In this document: piece by piece, positions 8,086 to 16,384 of the stretch
How positions within the stretch are numbered: position 1 is the first letter of the stretch
How the letters are laid out: the number at the start of each line of letters is the position of its first letter
NCBI RefSeq assembly: GCF_014649015.1
Contig: NZ_BMSF01000010.1
Span: 186,001 to 250,000, forward strand
DNA length: 64,000 nt
Reading direction: 5' to 3'
From: Streptomyces narbonensis
GTDB taxonomy: Bacteria; Actinomycetota; Actinomycetes; Streptomycetales; Streptomycetaceae
Translations under genes and position numbers: made by a program
Notes under the pieces: model-generated
Seen by the model: only the letters and a program-made list of their open reading frames with translations
Database searches by the model: none
Told to the model about the DNA's origin: nothing

Positions 8086-10497
8086 TTACGCGGCGACGGC
8101 CACCGGCACCGCCGCCGGGGCGAGCGCGATCTCCAGGACCTGCCGGACGTCTGTCACCGGGTGGACCTCCAGCTTCTCCAGGATCTCGGCCGGGACGTCG
8201 TCCAGGTCGGCCTCGTTCCGCTTGGGGATCACGACCGTCGTGATGCCCGCCCGGTGCGCGGCGAGCAGCTTCTGCTTCACGCCTCCGATCGGAAGGACCC
8301 GGCCGGTGAGGGAGACCTCGCCGGTCATGGCCACGTCCGTACGGACCTGGCGGCCGCTCAGGAGGGACGCGAGGGCGGTCGTCATCGTGATGCCCGCGCT
8401 CGGCCCGTCCTTGGGGACGGCCCCGGCCGGGAAGTGGATGTGGACACCCCGGTCCTTGAGCCCGGTGACGGGCAGCTCCAGCTCGGCGCCGTGCGAGCGG
8501 AGGAAGGAGAGCGCGATCTGCGCGGACTCCTTCATCACGTCGCCCAGTTGGCCGGTGAGGGTGAGCCCGGCGGCGCCGGTCTCCGGGTCGGCGAGGGAGG
8601 CCTCCACGAAGAGGACGTCTCCGCCCGCGCCGGTCACCGCGAGTCCGGTGGCGACGCCCGGCACGGCCGTGCGCCGCTCGGCCGGGTCCTGCGCCGACTC
8701 GGGCACGTGGTGCGGGCGGCCGATGAGGTCCCGCAGGTCCTCCGGGGTGACCGTGAACGGCAGCTCGCGGCCGCCCAGTTCGTGCTGCGCCGTGACCTTC
8801 CGGAGCAGCCGGGCGATGGCGCGCTCCAGGGTGCGGACGCCGGCCTCGCGGGTGTACTCGCCGGCGAGCTTCCGCAGGGAGGCGTCCTCCAGGACGACCT
8901 CGCCGGGCTCCAGGCCGGCCCGCTCCAGCTGGCGCGGGAGGAGGTGGTCGCGGGCGATGACGACCTTCTCGTCCTCGGTGTACCCGTCGAGCCTGACCAG
9001 CTCCATGCGGTCGAGGAGCGCCTCCGGGATGGCTTCGAGGACGTTGGCCGTGGCGAGGAAGACGACGTCCGAGAGGTCGAGTTCGACCTCCAGGTAGTGG
9101 TCGCGGAAGGTGTGGTTCTGCGCGGGGTCGAGGACTTCGAGGAGGGCCGCGGCCGGGTCGCCCCGGAAGTCGGAGCCGACCTTGTCGATCTCGTCGAGCA
9201 GGACCACCGGGTTCATGGACCCGGCCTCCTTGATGGCGCGGACGATCCGGCCGGGCAGGGCGCCGACGTAGGTACGCCGGTGACCGCGGATCTCGGCCTC
9301 GTCGCGGACGCCGCCGAGGGCGACGCGGACGAACTTCCGGCCCATCGCGTGGGCGACGGACTCGCCGAGCGAGGTCTTGCCGACGCCGGGCGGGCCGACG
9401 AGGGCGAGGACGGCTCCGCCGCGGCGGCCGCCGACGACGCCGAGGCCGCGCTCGGCCCGCCGCTTGCGCACGGCGAGGTACTCGGTGATGCGCTCCTTCA
9501 CGTCCTCCAGGCCGGCGTGCTCGGCGTCGAGGACCGCCTGGGCGCCCGGGATGTCGTACTGGTCCTCGGTGCGCTCGTTCCAGGGCAGTTCGAGGACGGT
9601 GTCGAGCCAGGTGCGGATCCAGGAGCCCTCCGGGGACTGGTCGCTGGACCGCTCCAGCTTCTCGACCTCCTTGAGGGCCGCCTCGCGGACCTTCTCGGGC
9701 AGGTCGGCGGCCTCGACGCGGGCGCGGTAGTCGTCGGACTCGTCACCCTCCGCCTCGCCGTTGAGGTCGCGGAGCTCCTTGCGGACGGCTTCGAGCTGGC
9801 GGCGGAGCAGGAACTCGCGCTGCTGCTTGTCGACGCCCTCCTGGACGTCCTTGGCGATGGTCTCGGCGACGTCCTGCTCGGCGAGGTGCTCGCGGAGCTG
9901 GGCGGTGGCGAGCCGGAGGCGGGCGACCGGGTCGGCGGTCTCCAGGAGTTCGACCTTCTGCTCGACGGTGAGGAAGGGCGAGTAGCCGGAGTTGTCGGCG
10001 AGGGCGCCGACGCCGTCGATCTGCTGGACGCGGTCGACGACCTGCCAGGCGCCGCGCTTCTTGAGCCAGCTGGTGGCGAGTGCCTTGTACTCCCTGACCA
10101 GCTCGCCGACGGAGCCGGGCAGCGGGTCGGGCAGGGTCTCCTCGACGGTGCTGCCCTCGACCCACAGGGCCCCGCCGGGTCCGGTCGTACCGGCGCCGAT
10201 GCGGACGCGGCCGAGGCCGCGGATCAGCGCGCCGGGGTCGCCGTCGGACAGCCGTCCGACCTGCTCGACGGTGCCGAGGACACCGGTCCCGGCGTAGGTC
10301 CCGTCGACGCGGGGCACGAGCAGCACCTTCGGCTTGCCGCCGCCCGGGCGGGCGGCGGCCTGGGCGGCCTCGACGGCGGCCCGTACGTCGTTGTCGGAGA
10401 GGTCCAGCGGCACCACCATGCCGGGCAGCACGACCTCGTCGTCGAGCGGCAGCACAGGCAGAGTGAGCGGCGCGGACGCCTTGGACGCAGAAGCCAT
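8086..10497 (-). CDS. lon: ATP-dependent protease Lon (LonA)
   Basis: An 803-residue AAA+ serine protease that degrades misfolded and short-lived regulatory proteins in the cytoplasm. The N-terminal substrate-binding domain starts LTLPVLPLDDEVVLPG. The AAA+ module has Walker A GPPGVGKTSL near residue 365 and Walker B VVLLDEIDK. The C-terminal protease has the Ser of KDGPSAGI near residue 697 and the Lys of GGVKQKLLAA near residue 740, the Lon catalytic dyad. Start ATG 10497 follows GGGGAGATC. Length is normal for LonA. An HspR-like inverted repeat lies just upstream; lon is known as an HspR target in S. lividans, so heat-shock control is expected. Confidence 0.97.
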   Translation of the reverse strand: MASASKASAPLTLPVLPLDDEVVLPGMVVPLDLSDNDVRAAVEAAQAAARPGGGKPKVLLVPRVDGTYAGTGVLGTVEQVGRLSDGDPGALIRGLGRVRIGAGTTGPGGALWVEGSTVEETLPDPLPGSVGELVREYKALATSWLKKRGAWQVVDRVQQIDGVGALADNSGYSPFLTVEQKVELLETADPVARLRLATAQLREHLAEQDVAETIAKDVQEGVDKQQREFLLRRQLEAVRKELRDLNGEAEGDESDDYRARVEAADLPEKVREAALKEVEKLERSSDQSPEGSWIRTWLDTVLELPWNERTEDQYDIPGAQAVLDAEHAGLEDVKERITEYLAVRKRRAERGLGVVGGRRGGAVLALVGPPGVGKTSLGESVAHAMGRKFVRVALGGVRDEAEIRGHRRTYVGALPGRIVRAIKEAGSMNPVVLLDEIDKVGSDFRGDPAAALLEVLDPAQNHTFRDHYLEVELDLSDVVFLATANVLEAIPEALLDRMELVRLDGYTEDEKVVIARDHLLPRQLERAGLEPGEVVLEDASLRKLAGEYTREAGVRTLERAIARLLRKVTAQHELGGRELPFTVTPEDLRDLIGRPHHVPESAQDPAERRTAVPGVATGLAVTGAGGDVLFVEASLADPETGAAGLTLTGQLGDVMKESAQIALSFLRSHGAELELPVTGLKDRGVHIHFPAGAVPKDGPSAGITMTTALASLLSGRQVRTDVAMTGEVSLTGRVLPIGGVKQKLLAAHRAGITTVVIPKRNEADLDDVPAEILEKLEVHPVTDVRQVLEIALAPAAVPVAVAA

Positions 10498-10519
10498 GAT
10501 CTCCCCTTCGGCAGTCAAG

Positions 10520-10538
10520 TTGAGCTGTACGGACTCAA
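10520..10538. promoter_or_regulatory. HAIR-like HspR operator of lon
   Basis: TTGAG and CTCAA are separated by nine bases, which is the core of the HspR HAIR consensus CTTGAGT-N7-ACTCAAG. It lies 23 bp upstream of the lon start. HspR repression of lon is established in S. lividans; here it is inferred from the site. Confidence 0.75.
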
Positions 10539-10617
10539 TGCACATGAGCCCAGGAATGTTCCCCGGCCGCAGTTCGCTCTGAGCGATCACTCTTTCGCGG
10601 GGCCGCGAGCTGCCGGT

Positions 10618-10651
10618 GTAATACCTCTATGGATATCGCAGCTATTACCTC
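10618..10651. promoter_or_regulatory. Two-part motif shared with the 40.6-kb locus
   Basis: GTAATACC, then 13 bases, then CAGCT, A, TTACC, TCT. The same elements with the same 13-base gap occur at 40611-40646. The hexamers TAATAC and TATTAC are 18 bases apart, like a -35/-10 pair or a direct-repeat operator. The annotated GNAT start lies inside the motif. Confidence 0.5.
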
Positions 10652-11267
10652 TGTGTGGGTGGCCGGCTGGACCGTCTCCCGGGGGACCCCGTCCGCGGTC
10701 GTCGAGCCCTGGGGCTACCGGATCGACGTCGGCCTGCCCGGGCACGTCGTCCGACACGTGCTGCCCGCCCCCGACGAGGACTCCGTCGGCGCGCTCTGCG
10801 AGCGGCTCACCGAGCCGTACAGCTGGCTCAAGGTGATGGCGACGCCGGAGGACGTGGCGCCCTGGATCACCGAGGGGTGGACGATCCCCGACGACCCGGG
10901 CTTCATGATGGTCAAGCCGCTGGACCCCGGCGCGCGCCCCGCGCCACCCGAGGGGTACGCGCGGACCACCGAGGTCCGGGACGGGGTCATCCGGGTCCGC
11001 GTCCTCGCCCCGGACGGCACCCTCGCCGCGCGCGGCCAGATCGCCCCGACCGGCTCCACCGCCGTCGCCGACCAGATCGAGACGGACCCCGCGCACCGGC
11101 GGCGCGGTCTCGGCGCGAACGTCATGCGGACCCTGGAGGCGGCCGCCGCGCAGGCCGGCGCCGAGACCGGCGTGCTGTCGGCGACCACGGACGGCCTCGC
11201 GCTGTACGACTCCCTCGACTGGCGCTACCGCGGGCCCCTCACCGGGATCGTCCGGTCGGGAACCTGA
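10629..11267 (+). CDS. GNAT-family N-acetyltransferase
   Basis: A 212-residue protein with a C-terminal GNAT fold. IETDPAHRRRGLGANVMRTL is the acetyl-CoA pyrophosphate-binding motif A (R/Q-x-x-G-x-G/A), followed by ATTDGLALYDSLDWR, the end of the fold. The N-terminal half (VLPAPDEDSVGALCERL) is not a recognised GNAT element. The substrate is unknown. The start is uncertain: ATG 10629 sits five bases after TAATAC and would give a leaderless message, while GTG 10653 directly follows the second half of a shared promoter-like motif. No ribosome-binding site precedes either. The gene is divergent from lon. Confidence 0.8.
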   Translation: MDIAAITSVWVAGWTVSRGTPSAVVEPWGYRIDVGLPGHVVRHVLPAPDEDSVGALCERLTEPYSWLKVMATPEDVAPWITEGWTIPDDPGFMMVKPLDPGARPAPPEGYARTTEVRDGVIRVRVLAPDGTLAARGQIAPTGSTAVADQIETDPAHRRRGLGANVMRTLEAAAAQAGAETGVLSATTDGLALYDSLDWRYRGPLTGIVRSGT

Positions 11268-11311
11268 CCGTCCGGCTGCGCGGGGCACCCCCCACGGGGC
11301 ATGCTCGACCC

Positions 11312-11977
11312 ATGGTGCGAGGCCGAGGCGTACGGGGGAAGTGGTGCGGGGCCCTGCTGCTGGCGGCGGTCCTGGCCGGCGGCACGAGCGCGTGCGGGCC
11401 CGAGACGCCGCCCGCGCCGGGGGGACCGGCGTCGGGCATGTCCGTACCCCCGGCTCCGAGTGCGCCGAGCGCGCCGGGCGACAGCGGGGAGCCGACCCGT
11501 ACGCCCGACGCGACCGCGGGGACGAGCACCACCGCGGCCCCGAGCCCGCGGACGAGCACGACCGCGGCCCCGTCCACGAGTACGAGTGCCAGTGCGACCG
11601 CGACCGCGACCGCTCCCACCGACGAGCCCCAGCCCGGCGAGGTCCTCGTCGAGGTGGTCGTCAACGGCGGCCTCGCCGGGGTCCGCAACAAGCTCGTCGT
11701 CCACTACGACGGCAGCTGGACCAGCCGCTCCGGCACCAAGCCGCCCCGCACCGGGCAGCAGACGCCCGCCGAGGCCGCCGAGCTGCGGGCCGCCCTGGAG
11801 GACCCGGCCTACGCGCGCGTCCCGGACCGGCCCACCGGGAGCCCGATCGCCGACGGGTTCCAGTACTTCGTCACCTACCGCCACCGCCTCGTCGTCTCGG
11901 GCGACGGCGAGCGGCCGGCGGCCCTCCAGCGCGTCTTCACGGCCCTGCCGGAAGGCGGCCCGCCGACGAGCCCCTGA
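11312..11977 (+). CDS. Putative lipoprotein
   Basis: A 221-residue exported protein. The N-terminus has basic residues, a hydrophobic stretch (ALLLAAVLAGG) and a lipobox GTSAC, so it should be a lipid-anchored surface protein. Residues 35-110 are a Pro/Ser/Thr/Ala-rich linker (repeated TSTTAAPS), likely a wall-spanning spacer. The C-terminal 110 residues (GEVLVEVVVNGGLAGVRNKL to the end) form a small compact domain resembling conserved Streptomyces proteins of unknown function. ATG 11312 is the only start that keeps the signal peptide compact. No neighbour indicates a role. Confidence 0.75.
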   Translation: MVRGRGVRGKWCGALLLAAVLAGGTSACGPETPPAPGGPASGMSVPPAPSAPSAPGDSGEPTRTPDATAGTSTTAAPSPRTSTTAAPSTSTSASATATATAPTDEPQPGEVLVEVVVNGGLAGVRNKLVVHYDGSWTSRSGTKPPRTGQQTPAEAAELRAALEDPAYARVPDRPTGSPIADGFQYFVTYRHRLVVSGDGERPAALQRVFTALPEGGPPTSP

Positions 11978-12033
11978 GCCGGGGCTCCGGACCGCCGTGA
12001 ACCGAACCGGGGTCCGGGCGCGATAGAGAGGGC

Positions 12034-12645
12034 GTGAGACTGTTGCGCCCCTCAGGGGCAGGCCCCACAGGGGGAGACGAGGGCGGGGGAGAGGACGACG
12101 CGGCGCTGCTGCGCGCGGTCGCCCGGGGGGACTCCGAGGCGCTCGGCGTCCTCTACGACCGGCACGCCGGCTGGCTGCACGCCCGGCTGGCCCGGCGCTG
12201 CCCGGACGAGGAGACCGTGCGGGAGGTCCTCCAGGACACCTTCGTCACGGTCTGGCGCTCGGCCGGCTCCCACCGGGGGCGGGGCGAGGCCGGCGGCTGG
12301 CTGTGGGTGATCGCCGCCCGACGGCTGGTGGACGCCCAGCGGGTCCACGCCCGCGCCGACCGCGCCGCCGTGCCCACCGAACCGCCCGCCCCCGCGCCCT
12401 CCGCCGAGGAACGGGTGCTCGCGGGCCTGGAGTACGGCGAGGTGGGCGCCGCCCTCGACCGGATCTCGCCCGAACTCGCCGAGGTCCTGCGGGCGACCGT
12501 CGTCGACGGCCTGACGACCCGCGAGACCGCCCGGCTGCTCGGCATACCCGAAGGCACCGTCAAGACCCGCGCCCTGCGCGCCCGCCGCGAACTGCGCGCC
12601 GCCCTCGGCGCCGGCGGCCCGTACCCCCTGGGAGGCACCGCATGA
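12034..12645 (+). CDS. ECF-type RNA polymerase sigma factor
   Basis: A 203-residue sigma-70 family factor of the extracytoplasmic-function group. Region 2 is AVARGDSEALGVLYDRHAGW to VREVLQDTFVTVWRSAG, with the core-binding EVLQDTFVTVW. Region 4 is LTTRETARLLGIPEGTVKTR, a helix-turn-helix that reads the -35 element. It starts at GTG 12034 and its TGA overlaps the ATG of the next gene. That gene encodes a zinc-binding anti-sigma domain fused to membrane segments, so the pair should form a signalling switch. The downstream ABC transporter genes are likely both output and sensor. No obvious ECF promoter of known type was identified upstream. Confidence 0.93.
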   Translation: MRLLRPSGAGPTGGDEGGGEDDAALLRAVARGDSEALGVLYDRHAGWLHARLARRCPDEETVREVLQDTFVTVWRSAGSHRGRGEAGGWLWVIAARRLVDAQRVHARADRAAVPTEPPAPAPSAEERVLAGLEYGEVGAALDRISPELAEVLRATVVDGLTTRETARLLGIPEGTVKTRALRARRELRAALGAGGPYPLGGTA

Positions 12646-13526
12646 CGTCCCCCACGCCACCCCCCTGGCACGTCACCGACGCGCTGGCGCTCCGCTACGC
12701 GGAGGGTGCCGCGGCCGAGACGGACGCCTGGTCGCTGGAGAAGCACGTCGAGTCCTGCTCCCCCTGTGCGGGGCGCGTCTCGGCCGCCGTCCGCGCGGGA
12801 GCGGCGGGCCCGGCCCTGGCCGCCGTTCGGGCGGAGCTCCTGGCGTCCGTGGGACACCGGCCGGCACCGGCGGCCGCGCCCGCGCCCGCCCGGCATCCTC
12901 TCGGGCGGGGCGCGCGGATCTGGTGGGCCGCCGGGCCCGCCCTGCGCGGTTCCTGGGTCGTGGCCGTGGCGCTCGTCCTGGGCGGCGCCTTCGCCCTGGC
13001 CTACGGCGCCGGGTTCCAGGGCGCGCGGAGCTGGCTGCTCGCCGCCTCCCCGGTCCTCCCGCTCGGCGGGGTCGCCGTCTCGTACGGACGCCACGCCGAC
13101 CCGCTGTACGAGATCACCGCCGCCACCCCCTCCGGCGGGCTGCGGCTGCTCCTCACCCGCACCGCCGCCGTGCTCGCCGTCTGCGTACCGCTGCTGACCG
13201 CGGGCGGGGCGCTGCTGCCGCCGGTGGCCGGCTTCCCGGGGGCGGCCGCCTGGCTGCTGCCGGGGCTCGCGCTGACCCTGGCGACCCTCGCGCTCGGCTC
13301 CTTCGTCGGCTGCCGGGCGGCGGCCGCGACCCTCGCCGGCGGGTGGCTGCTCGCCGTGACGGGCCCTCTCCTCGGGCAGCCGGGGGCCGGCACGGGCGGC
13401 GCGGCCGTCCTGACCCGCTACTTCTCCGGCCTCGTCGCGCAAGGGAGCTGGGCTGCCGCCGCGCTGGCCTGCGCCGCCCTGCTCGTGCTGCGGCGCCGTT
13501 CCTTCGACCACCTGGAGACCCGGTGA
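12642..13526 (+). CDS. Zinc-finger anti-sigma domain fused to multi-spanning membrane protein
   Basis: A 294-residue protein with two parts. Residues 1-50 form a putative anti-sigma zinc-binding domain: ALRYAEGAAAETDAWSLEKH, then VESCSPCAGRV, giving the H-x3-C-x2-C motif of the ZAS/zf-HC2 family. Residues about 95-290 contain roughly six hydrophobic helices (WVVAVALVLGGAFALAYGAG, LLAASPVLPLGGVAVSYG, LLTRTAAVLAVCVPLLTAG, and so on), resembling an ABC-2 type permease subunit. ATGA overlaps with both the sigma factor and the ABC ATPase show a translationally coupled operon. The fusion suggests that the transporter subunit itself holds the sigma factor at the membrane; this is inference. Confidence 0.82.
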   Translation: MTSPTPPPWHVTDALALRYAEGAAAETDAWSLEKHVESCSPCAGRVSAAVRAGAAGPALAAVRAELLASVGHRPAPAAAPAPARHPLGRGARIWWAAGPALRGSWVVAVALVLGGAFALAYGAGFQGARSWLLAASPVLPLGGVAVSYGRHADPLYEITAATPSGGLRLLLTRTAAVLAVCVPLLTAGGALLPPVAGFPGAAAWLLPGLALTLATLALGSFVGCRAAAATLAGGWLLAVTGPLLGQPGAGTGGAAVLTRYFSGLVAQGSWAAAALACAALLVLRRRSFDHLETR

Positions 13527-14338
13527 ACCAGCCCGCCACAGTCGCGGTGACCGGACTGACCGTCCGGCACCGCCGCACCGTCGCCCTCGACGCGCTCGAC
13601 CTGTCCCTCTCCCCCGGCATCCACGGCCTGCTCGGCCCGAACGGCGCCGGGAAGACCTCGCTCATCCGGGTCCTCGCGACCGTCGCCGCACCCGCCTCCG
13701 GGCGGGTGGAGCTGCTCGGCGGGGACGTCGGCAGCCACGGCGAGCGCACCGGGATCCGGCGCCGGCTCGGCTATCTGCCGCAGGAGTTCGGCTACTACCC
13801 GGCCTTCACGGTCCGCGAGTTCGTGGCGTACGTCGCCTGGCTGAAGGAGGTGCCGGCGGACCGTGCCGGAGCGGCCGTGGAGCGGGCCGTCGAGCGCGTC
13901 GGGCTCACCGACCGGATCGACGCGCGGATGAAGACCCTCTCGGGCGGCATGGTCCGGCGGGCGGGCATCGCCCAGGCGATCGTGAACGAACCGGAGCTGC
14001 TGCTGCTCGACGAGCCGACGGCCGGCCTCGACCCGGAGCAACGGGTCGACTTCCGGGCGCTGCTGCGGGAGCTCGGCACGGAGGCGACGGTCGTGGTCTC
14101 CACGCACCTGGTGGAGGACGTCGCAGCGGCCTGCACCGATGTCGCCCTGATCGAGTCGGGAGTGCTCGCCTTCCGCGGCACCACCGCCGAACTCGCCGCG
14201 CTCGGCGGCGAGTCGGCGGATTCGGACGACTCGACGACGAACGCGATCGAGCGCGGCTACACGGCGGCCCTGCGCGCCCACCGCGACCGCCGCACCGGAG
14301 GCCCCGCCGGGCGGCGCGTGAAGGAGTCGCAGCGATGA
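13523..14338 (+). CDS. ABC transporter ATP-binding protein
   Basis: A 271-residue ABC ATPase. Walker A is GLLGPNGAGKTSL, the Q-loop region is LGYLPQEFGYYPAFTV, the signature is TLSGGMVRR, Walker B is LLLLDEPTAGLDPEQR, and the switch histidine is in VVSTHLVEDV. It resembles ATPases of ABC-2 type exporters. It starts at GTG 13523 overlapping the TGA of the anti-sigma/membrane gene. It likely energises the membrane proteins encoded on either side. The export substrate is unknown. Confidence 0.93.
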   Translation: MNQPATVAVTGLTVRHRRTVALDALDLSLSPGIHGLLGPNGAGKTSLIRVLATVAAPASGRVELLGGDVGSHGERTGIRRRLGYLPQEFGYYPAFTVREFVAYVAWLKEVPADRAGAAVERAVERVGLTDRIDARMKTLSGGMVRRAGIAQAIVNEPELLLLDEPTAGLDPEQRVDFRALLRELGTEATVVVSTHLVEDVAAACTDVALIESGVLAFRGTTAELAALGGESADSDDSTTNAIERGYTAALRAHRDRRTGGPAGRRVKESQR

Positions 14339-14451
14339 CGGCACCGGCACCCGTCTCCGCGCGCCCTGCGCCTGAACCGGCTGCGATGACGACACCCCCA
14401 CCCGCGGCGACGGCGCCCGCCCGAGCCCTCCCGAAGGAGTCGCTCCGATGA
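14335..14451 (+). CDS. 38-residue coupled mini-ORF, possible junction duplication
   Basis: Between the ATPase and the next membrane gene lies an open frame of 38 codons. Its ATG overlaps the ATPase TGA (ATGA), and its own TGA overlaps the ATG of the next gene in the same way. It reads MTAPAPVSARPAPEP and ends LPKESLR, which echoes the ATPase end VKESQR: the DNA around both junctions shares GAAGGAGTCGC, four variable bases and ATGAC. It therefore looks like a duplicated start/stop junction that may simply keep ribosomes moving down the operon. Whether the Pro/Ala-rich peptide has a function is unknown. Confidence 0.4.
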   Translation: MTAPAPVSARPAPEPAAMTTPPPAATAPARALPKESLR

Positions 14452-15773
14452 CGACGACCCTCAGCCCGCCCCGTACGGAGAAGCCGGCTCCGGTACGCCC
14501 GCCCGCCCCGCTCCGCACCGAGCTGCGACGTGGCCTCGGGCCGTGGTCCGGTGCCGCCGTCGCGCTCACCGTCCTGGTGACGATGTACGGCAAGGCGCCC
14601 GAATGGCAGGGCCGTTGGGCCGACGTGACGAACCTGCTGCACGTCTCCGCCGGACTGCTCTGCGGTCCCCTCGCGCTCGCGGCGGGCTGCTGGCAGGGCG
14701 GCCGGGACCGAAGGCGGCGGACGACGGAGCTGTGGGAGTCCGTCCCGCGCTCCCCGCTGCGCCGCCTCCTGGTCTCCGTGGCCCCCTCCGCGCTCTGGCC
14801 CGCCGCCGGGCTGCTGCTCGCCGACGCCGTCTGTCTGCTCGCGACCTGGCCGTACGTCTCCGCGGGGCGCCCCTTCCTCGAACTCCTCGCCGCCGACGCG
14901 GTCGCCGTCGCCGCCCTCGGCGCGCTCGGCCACCTCGTCGGGCGGGTCGTCCGGTGGCGGCTGACGGCCCCGCTGCTGGGGATCGTCGGGTACGTCGCGC
15001 TCGGGCTCGGCGCCTACACGGAGGGCCCCGCGCGCTGGCTCGGCCCTGCGGGCGAGCACCAGTTCTTCTGGGACGGTCCGGTGTGGTGGTTCGGCCCGGT
15101 GTCGATGGCGTGGACGGCGGGGCTCGCGCTCGCCGCGCTCCTCGCGTACGGGCTGCGTCCGGCCCGCCTACGGGTGCTCGCCCTGGTCCCGCTGGCCGTC
15201 GCGGTCGCCGCCGCCGGCCTGATCCTGCGGCTGCCGCAGGACGAAGGACCGTGGCGCCCGGATCCCGCCCTGTCCCGGCAGGTCTGCGACGACGGCACGC
15301 CGCAGGTCTGCGTGACGGCGGTGGACGAAGGGCTGCTGCCCGACGTGTCGGCGGCGCTGGCCCCGCTGAGCGCCCGCCTCAAGGGGGTGCCCGGCGCCCC
15401 GGTCCGCTGGGTGAGCGGCCCGGGCGGACCCGCGCTCCCCGGCGACGTCGAACTGCCGGACGCCCGGCGGGACTCGGTGCGCGACCGGCTCGCGCGCCCC
15501 GACCTGTACCTCAGCTCGGCCGTCGCCTGGCTGTTCTCGGACACCTGCCGGCCCGGCGACGGCACCGGCCCCGACGCCGAGCGGGCGAGCATCGTCAATC
15601 TCGCCGTACAGGAGTGGCTGGCGCCGACCCCGGACGACTACGGCCCCGACACCACCGGCGCCCAGCAGTACATCGACCGGCTGGACGCCAGGTCCCCGGC
15701 CGAGCAGCGCGACTACCTGACCCGCTACCTGGCCGCGAACACCTGCCGACCGGACGAGGTGCCGATCCCGTGA
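14448..15773 (+). CDS. ABC-transporter-associated membrane protein with extracytoplasmic C-terminal domain
   Basis: A 441-residue protein with about six hydrophobic helices in the first 265 residues (GPWSGAAVALTVLVTMYG, LLHVSAGLLCGPLALAAGCW, a TM pair near 105-165, ALLGIVGYV-like and VLALVPLAVAVAAAGLIL). A 175-residue C-terminal soluble part follows, containing four cysteines, two of them in VCDDGTPQVCVTAVDEGLL and the others in SDTCRPGDG and AANTCRPDE. These could form disulfides outside the membrane. The ATG is preceded by GAAGGAGTCGCTCCG. It is probably a permease-like subunit of the preceding ABC system and is not a member of a family I can name. Confidence 0.75.
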   Translation: MTTTLSPPRTEKPAPVRPPAPLRTELRRGLGPWSGAAVALTVLVTMYGKAPEWQGRWADVTNLLHVSAGLLCGPLALAAGCWQGGRDRRRRTTELWESVPRSPLRRLLVSVAPSALWPAAGLLLADAVCLLATWPYVSAGRPFLELLAADAVAVAALGALGHLVGRVVRWRLTAPLLGIVGYVALGLGAYTEGPARWLGPAGEHQFFWDGPVWWFGPVSMAWTAGLALAALLAYGLRPARLRVLALVPLAVAVAAAGLILRLPQDEGPWRPDPALSRQVCDDGTPQVCVTAVDEGLLPDVSAALAPLSARLKGVPGAPVRWVSGPGGPALPGDVELPDARRDSVRDRLARPDLYLSSAVAWLFSDTCRPGDGTGPDAERASIVNLAVQEWLAPTPDDYGPDTTGAQQYIDRLDARSPAEQRDYLTRYLAANTCRPDEVPIP

Positions 15774-16384
15774 GACTCCCTCCGCAGGCCCTCTACCTGC
15801 GCTCCCGCGGCCTGCCCGGCGCGCTGGCCGCGCTGCTCGGCATGGCGGGGGCCGCCGCCTGGGCGGCCCGGTGGATGGTGTCGCTGCCGAACTTCGACCA
15901 CACGGCGCGGCTACCGGTGGTGGTGCTCGGGCCGCTGCTCGCGGCCGGCGTGATCGGGACGAGCCTGCACACGCCGAGCGACGAGCTGGACCGTACGGCG
16001 GTACGGGCCTGGTGGCCCCGCCGTCTCGTGCACGTCCTCGTCCCGACCGCGCTCGCCGTGGCGCTGCTCGCCCTCGCCCTGCCGGGGCACGCCGAGGAGT
16101 TCGGCGCGCCCGCCGCCGTACGCAACACGCTGGGCCTGATGGGGATGGCGGCGGGCGCCGCCGCCCTCGTCGGCGCCCGGCTGAGCTGGCTGCCGCCGAC
16201 CTTCTACGCCGGCGTGGTCTATCTGGCGGCTCCGGCCGGGGCGGACGGCGGCGCGGGCTGGTGGGCCTGGGTGATGCGCCCGGGCCCGGAGGGCGAGGCA
16301 TGGGCGGTCGCCGCCGCCTCCTTCGCGGCGGGCACGACGCTGTACGCGTGGCGAGGCGCCCGGCGCACGACGGGCGAGGCCTGA
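15770..16384 (+). CDS. Membrane protein, last gene of the ECF/ABC operon
   Basis: A 204-residue integral membrane protein with about five hydrophobic helices (LPGALAALLGMAGAAAWAAR, LPVVVLGPLLAAGVIGTSL, HVLVPTALAVALLALALPG, TLGLMGMAAGAAALVGARL and a C-terminal helix WAVAAASFAAGTTLYAW). GTG 15770 overlaps the TGA of the preceding gene. It has no recognised motif. Position and coupling suggest a second permease-type subunit of the exporter. About 145 bp of non-coding sequence follow before the convergent TetR gene, and I see no clear terminator there. Confidence 0.75.
   Translation: MRLPPQALYLRSRGLPGALAALLGMAGAAAWAARWMVSLPNFDHTARLPVVVLGPLLAAGVIGTSLHTPSDELDRTAVRAWWPRRLVHVLVPTALAVALLALALPGHAEEFGAPAAVRNTLGLMGMAAGAAALVGARLSWLPPTFYAGVVYLAAPAGADGGAGWWAWVMRPGPEGEAWAVAAASFAAGTTLYAWRGARRTTGEA

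Noticed and set aside
8017..10836. A 939-residue frame antisense to lon, and similar long frames antisense to cvnA, GH3 and malic enzyme genes
   Set aside because: They are mirror frames of strongly biased codons without ribosome-binding sites or recognisable motifs.
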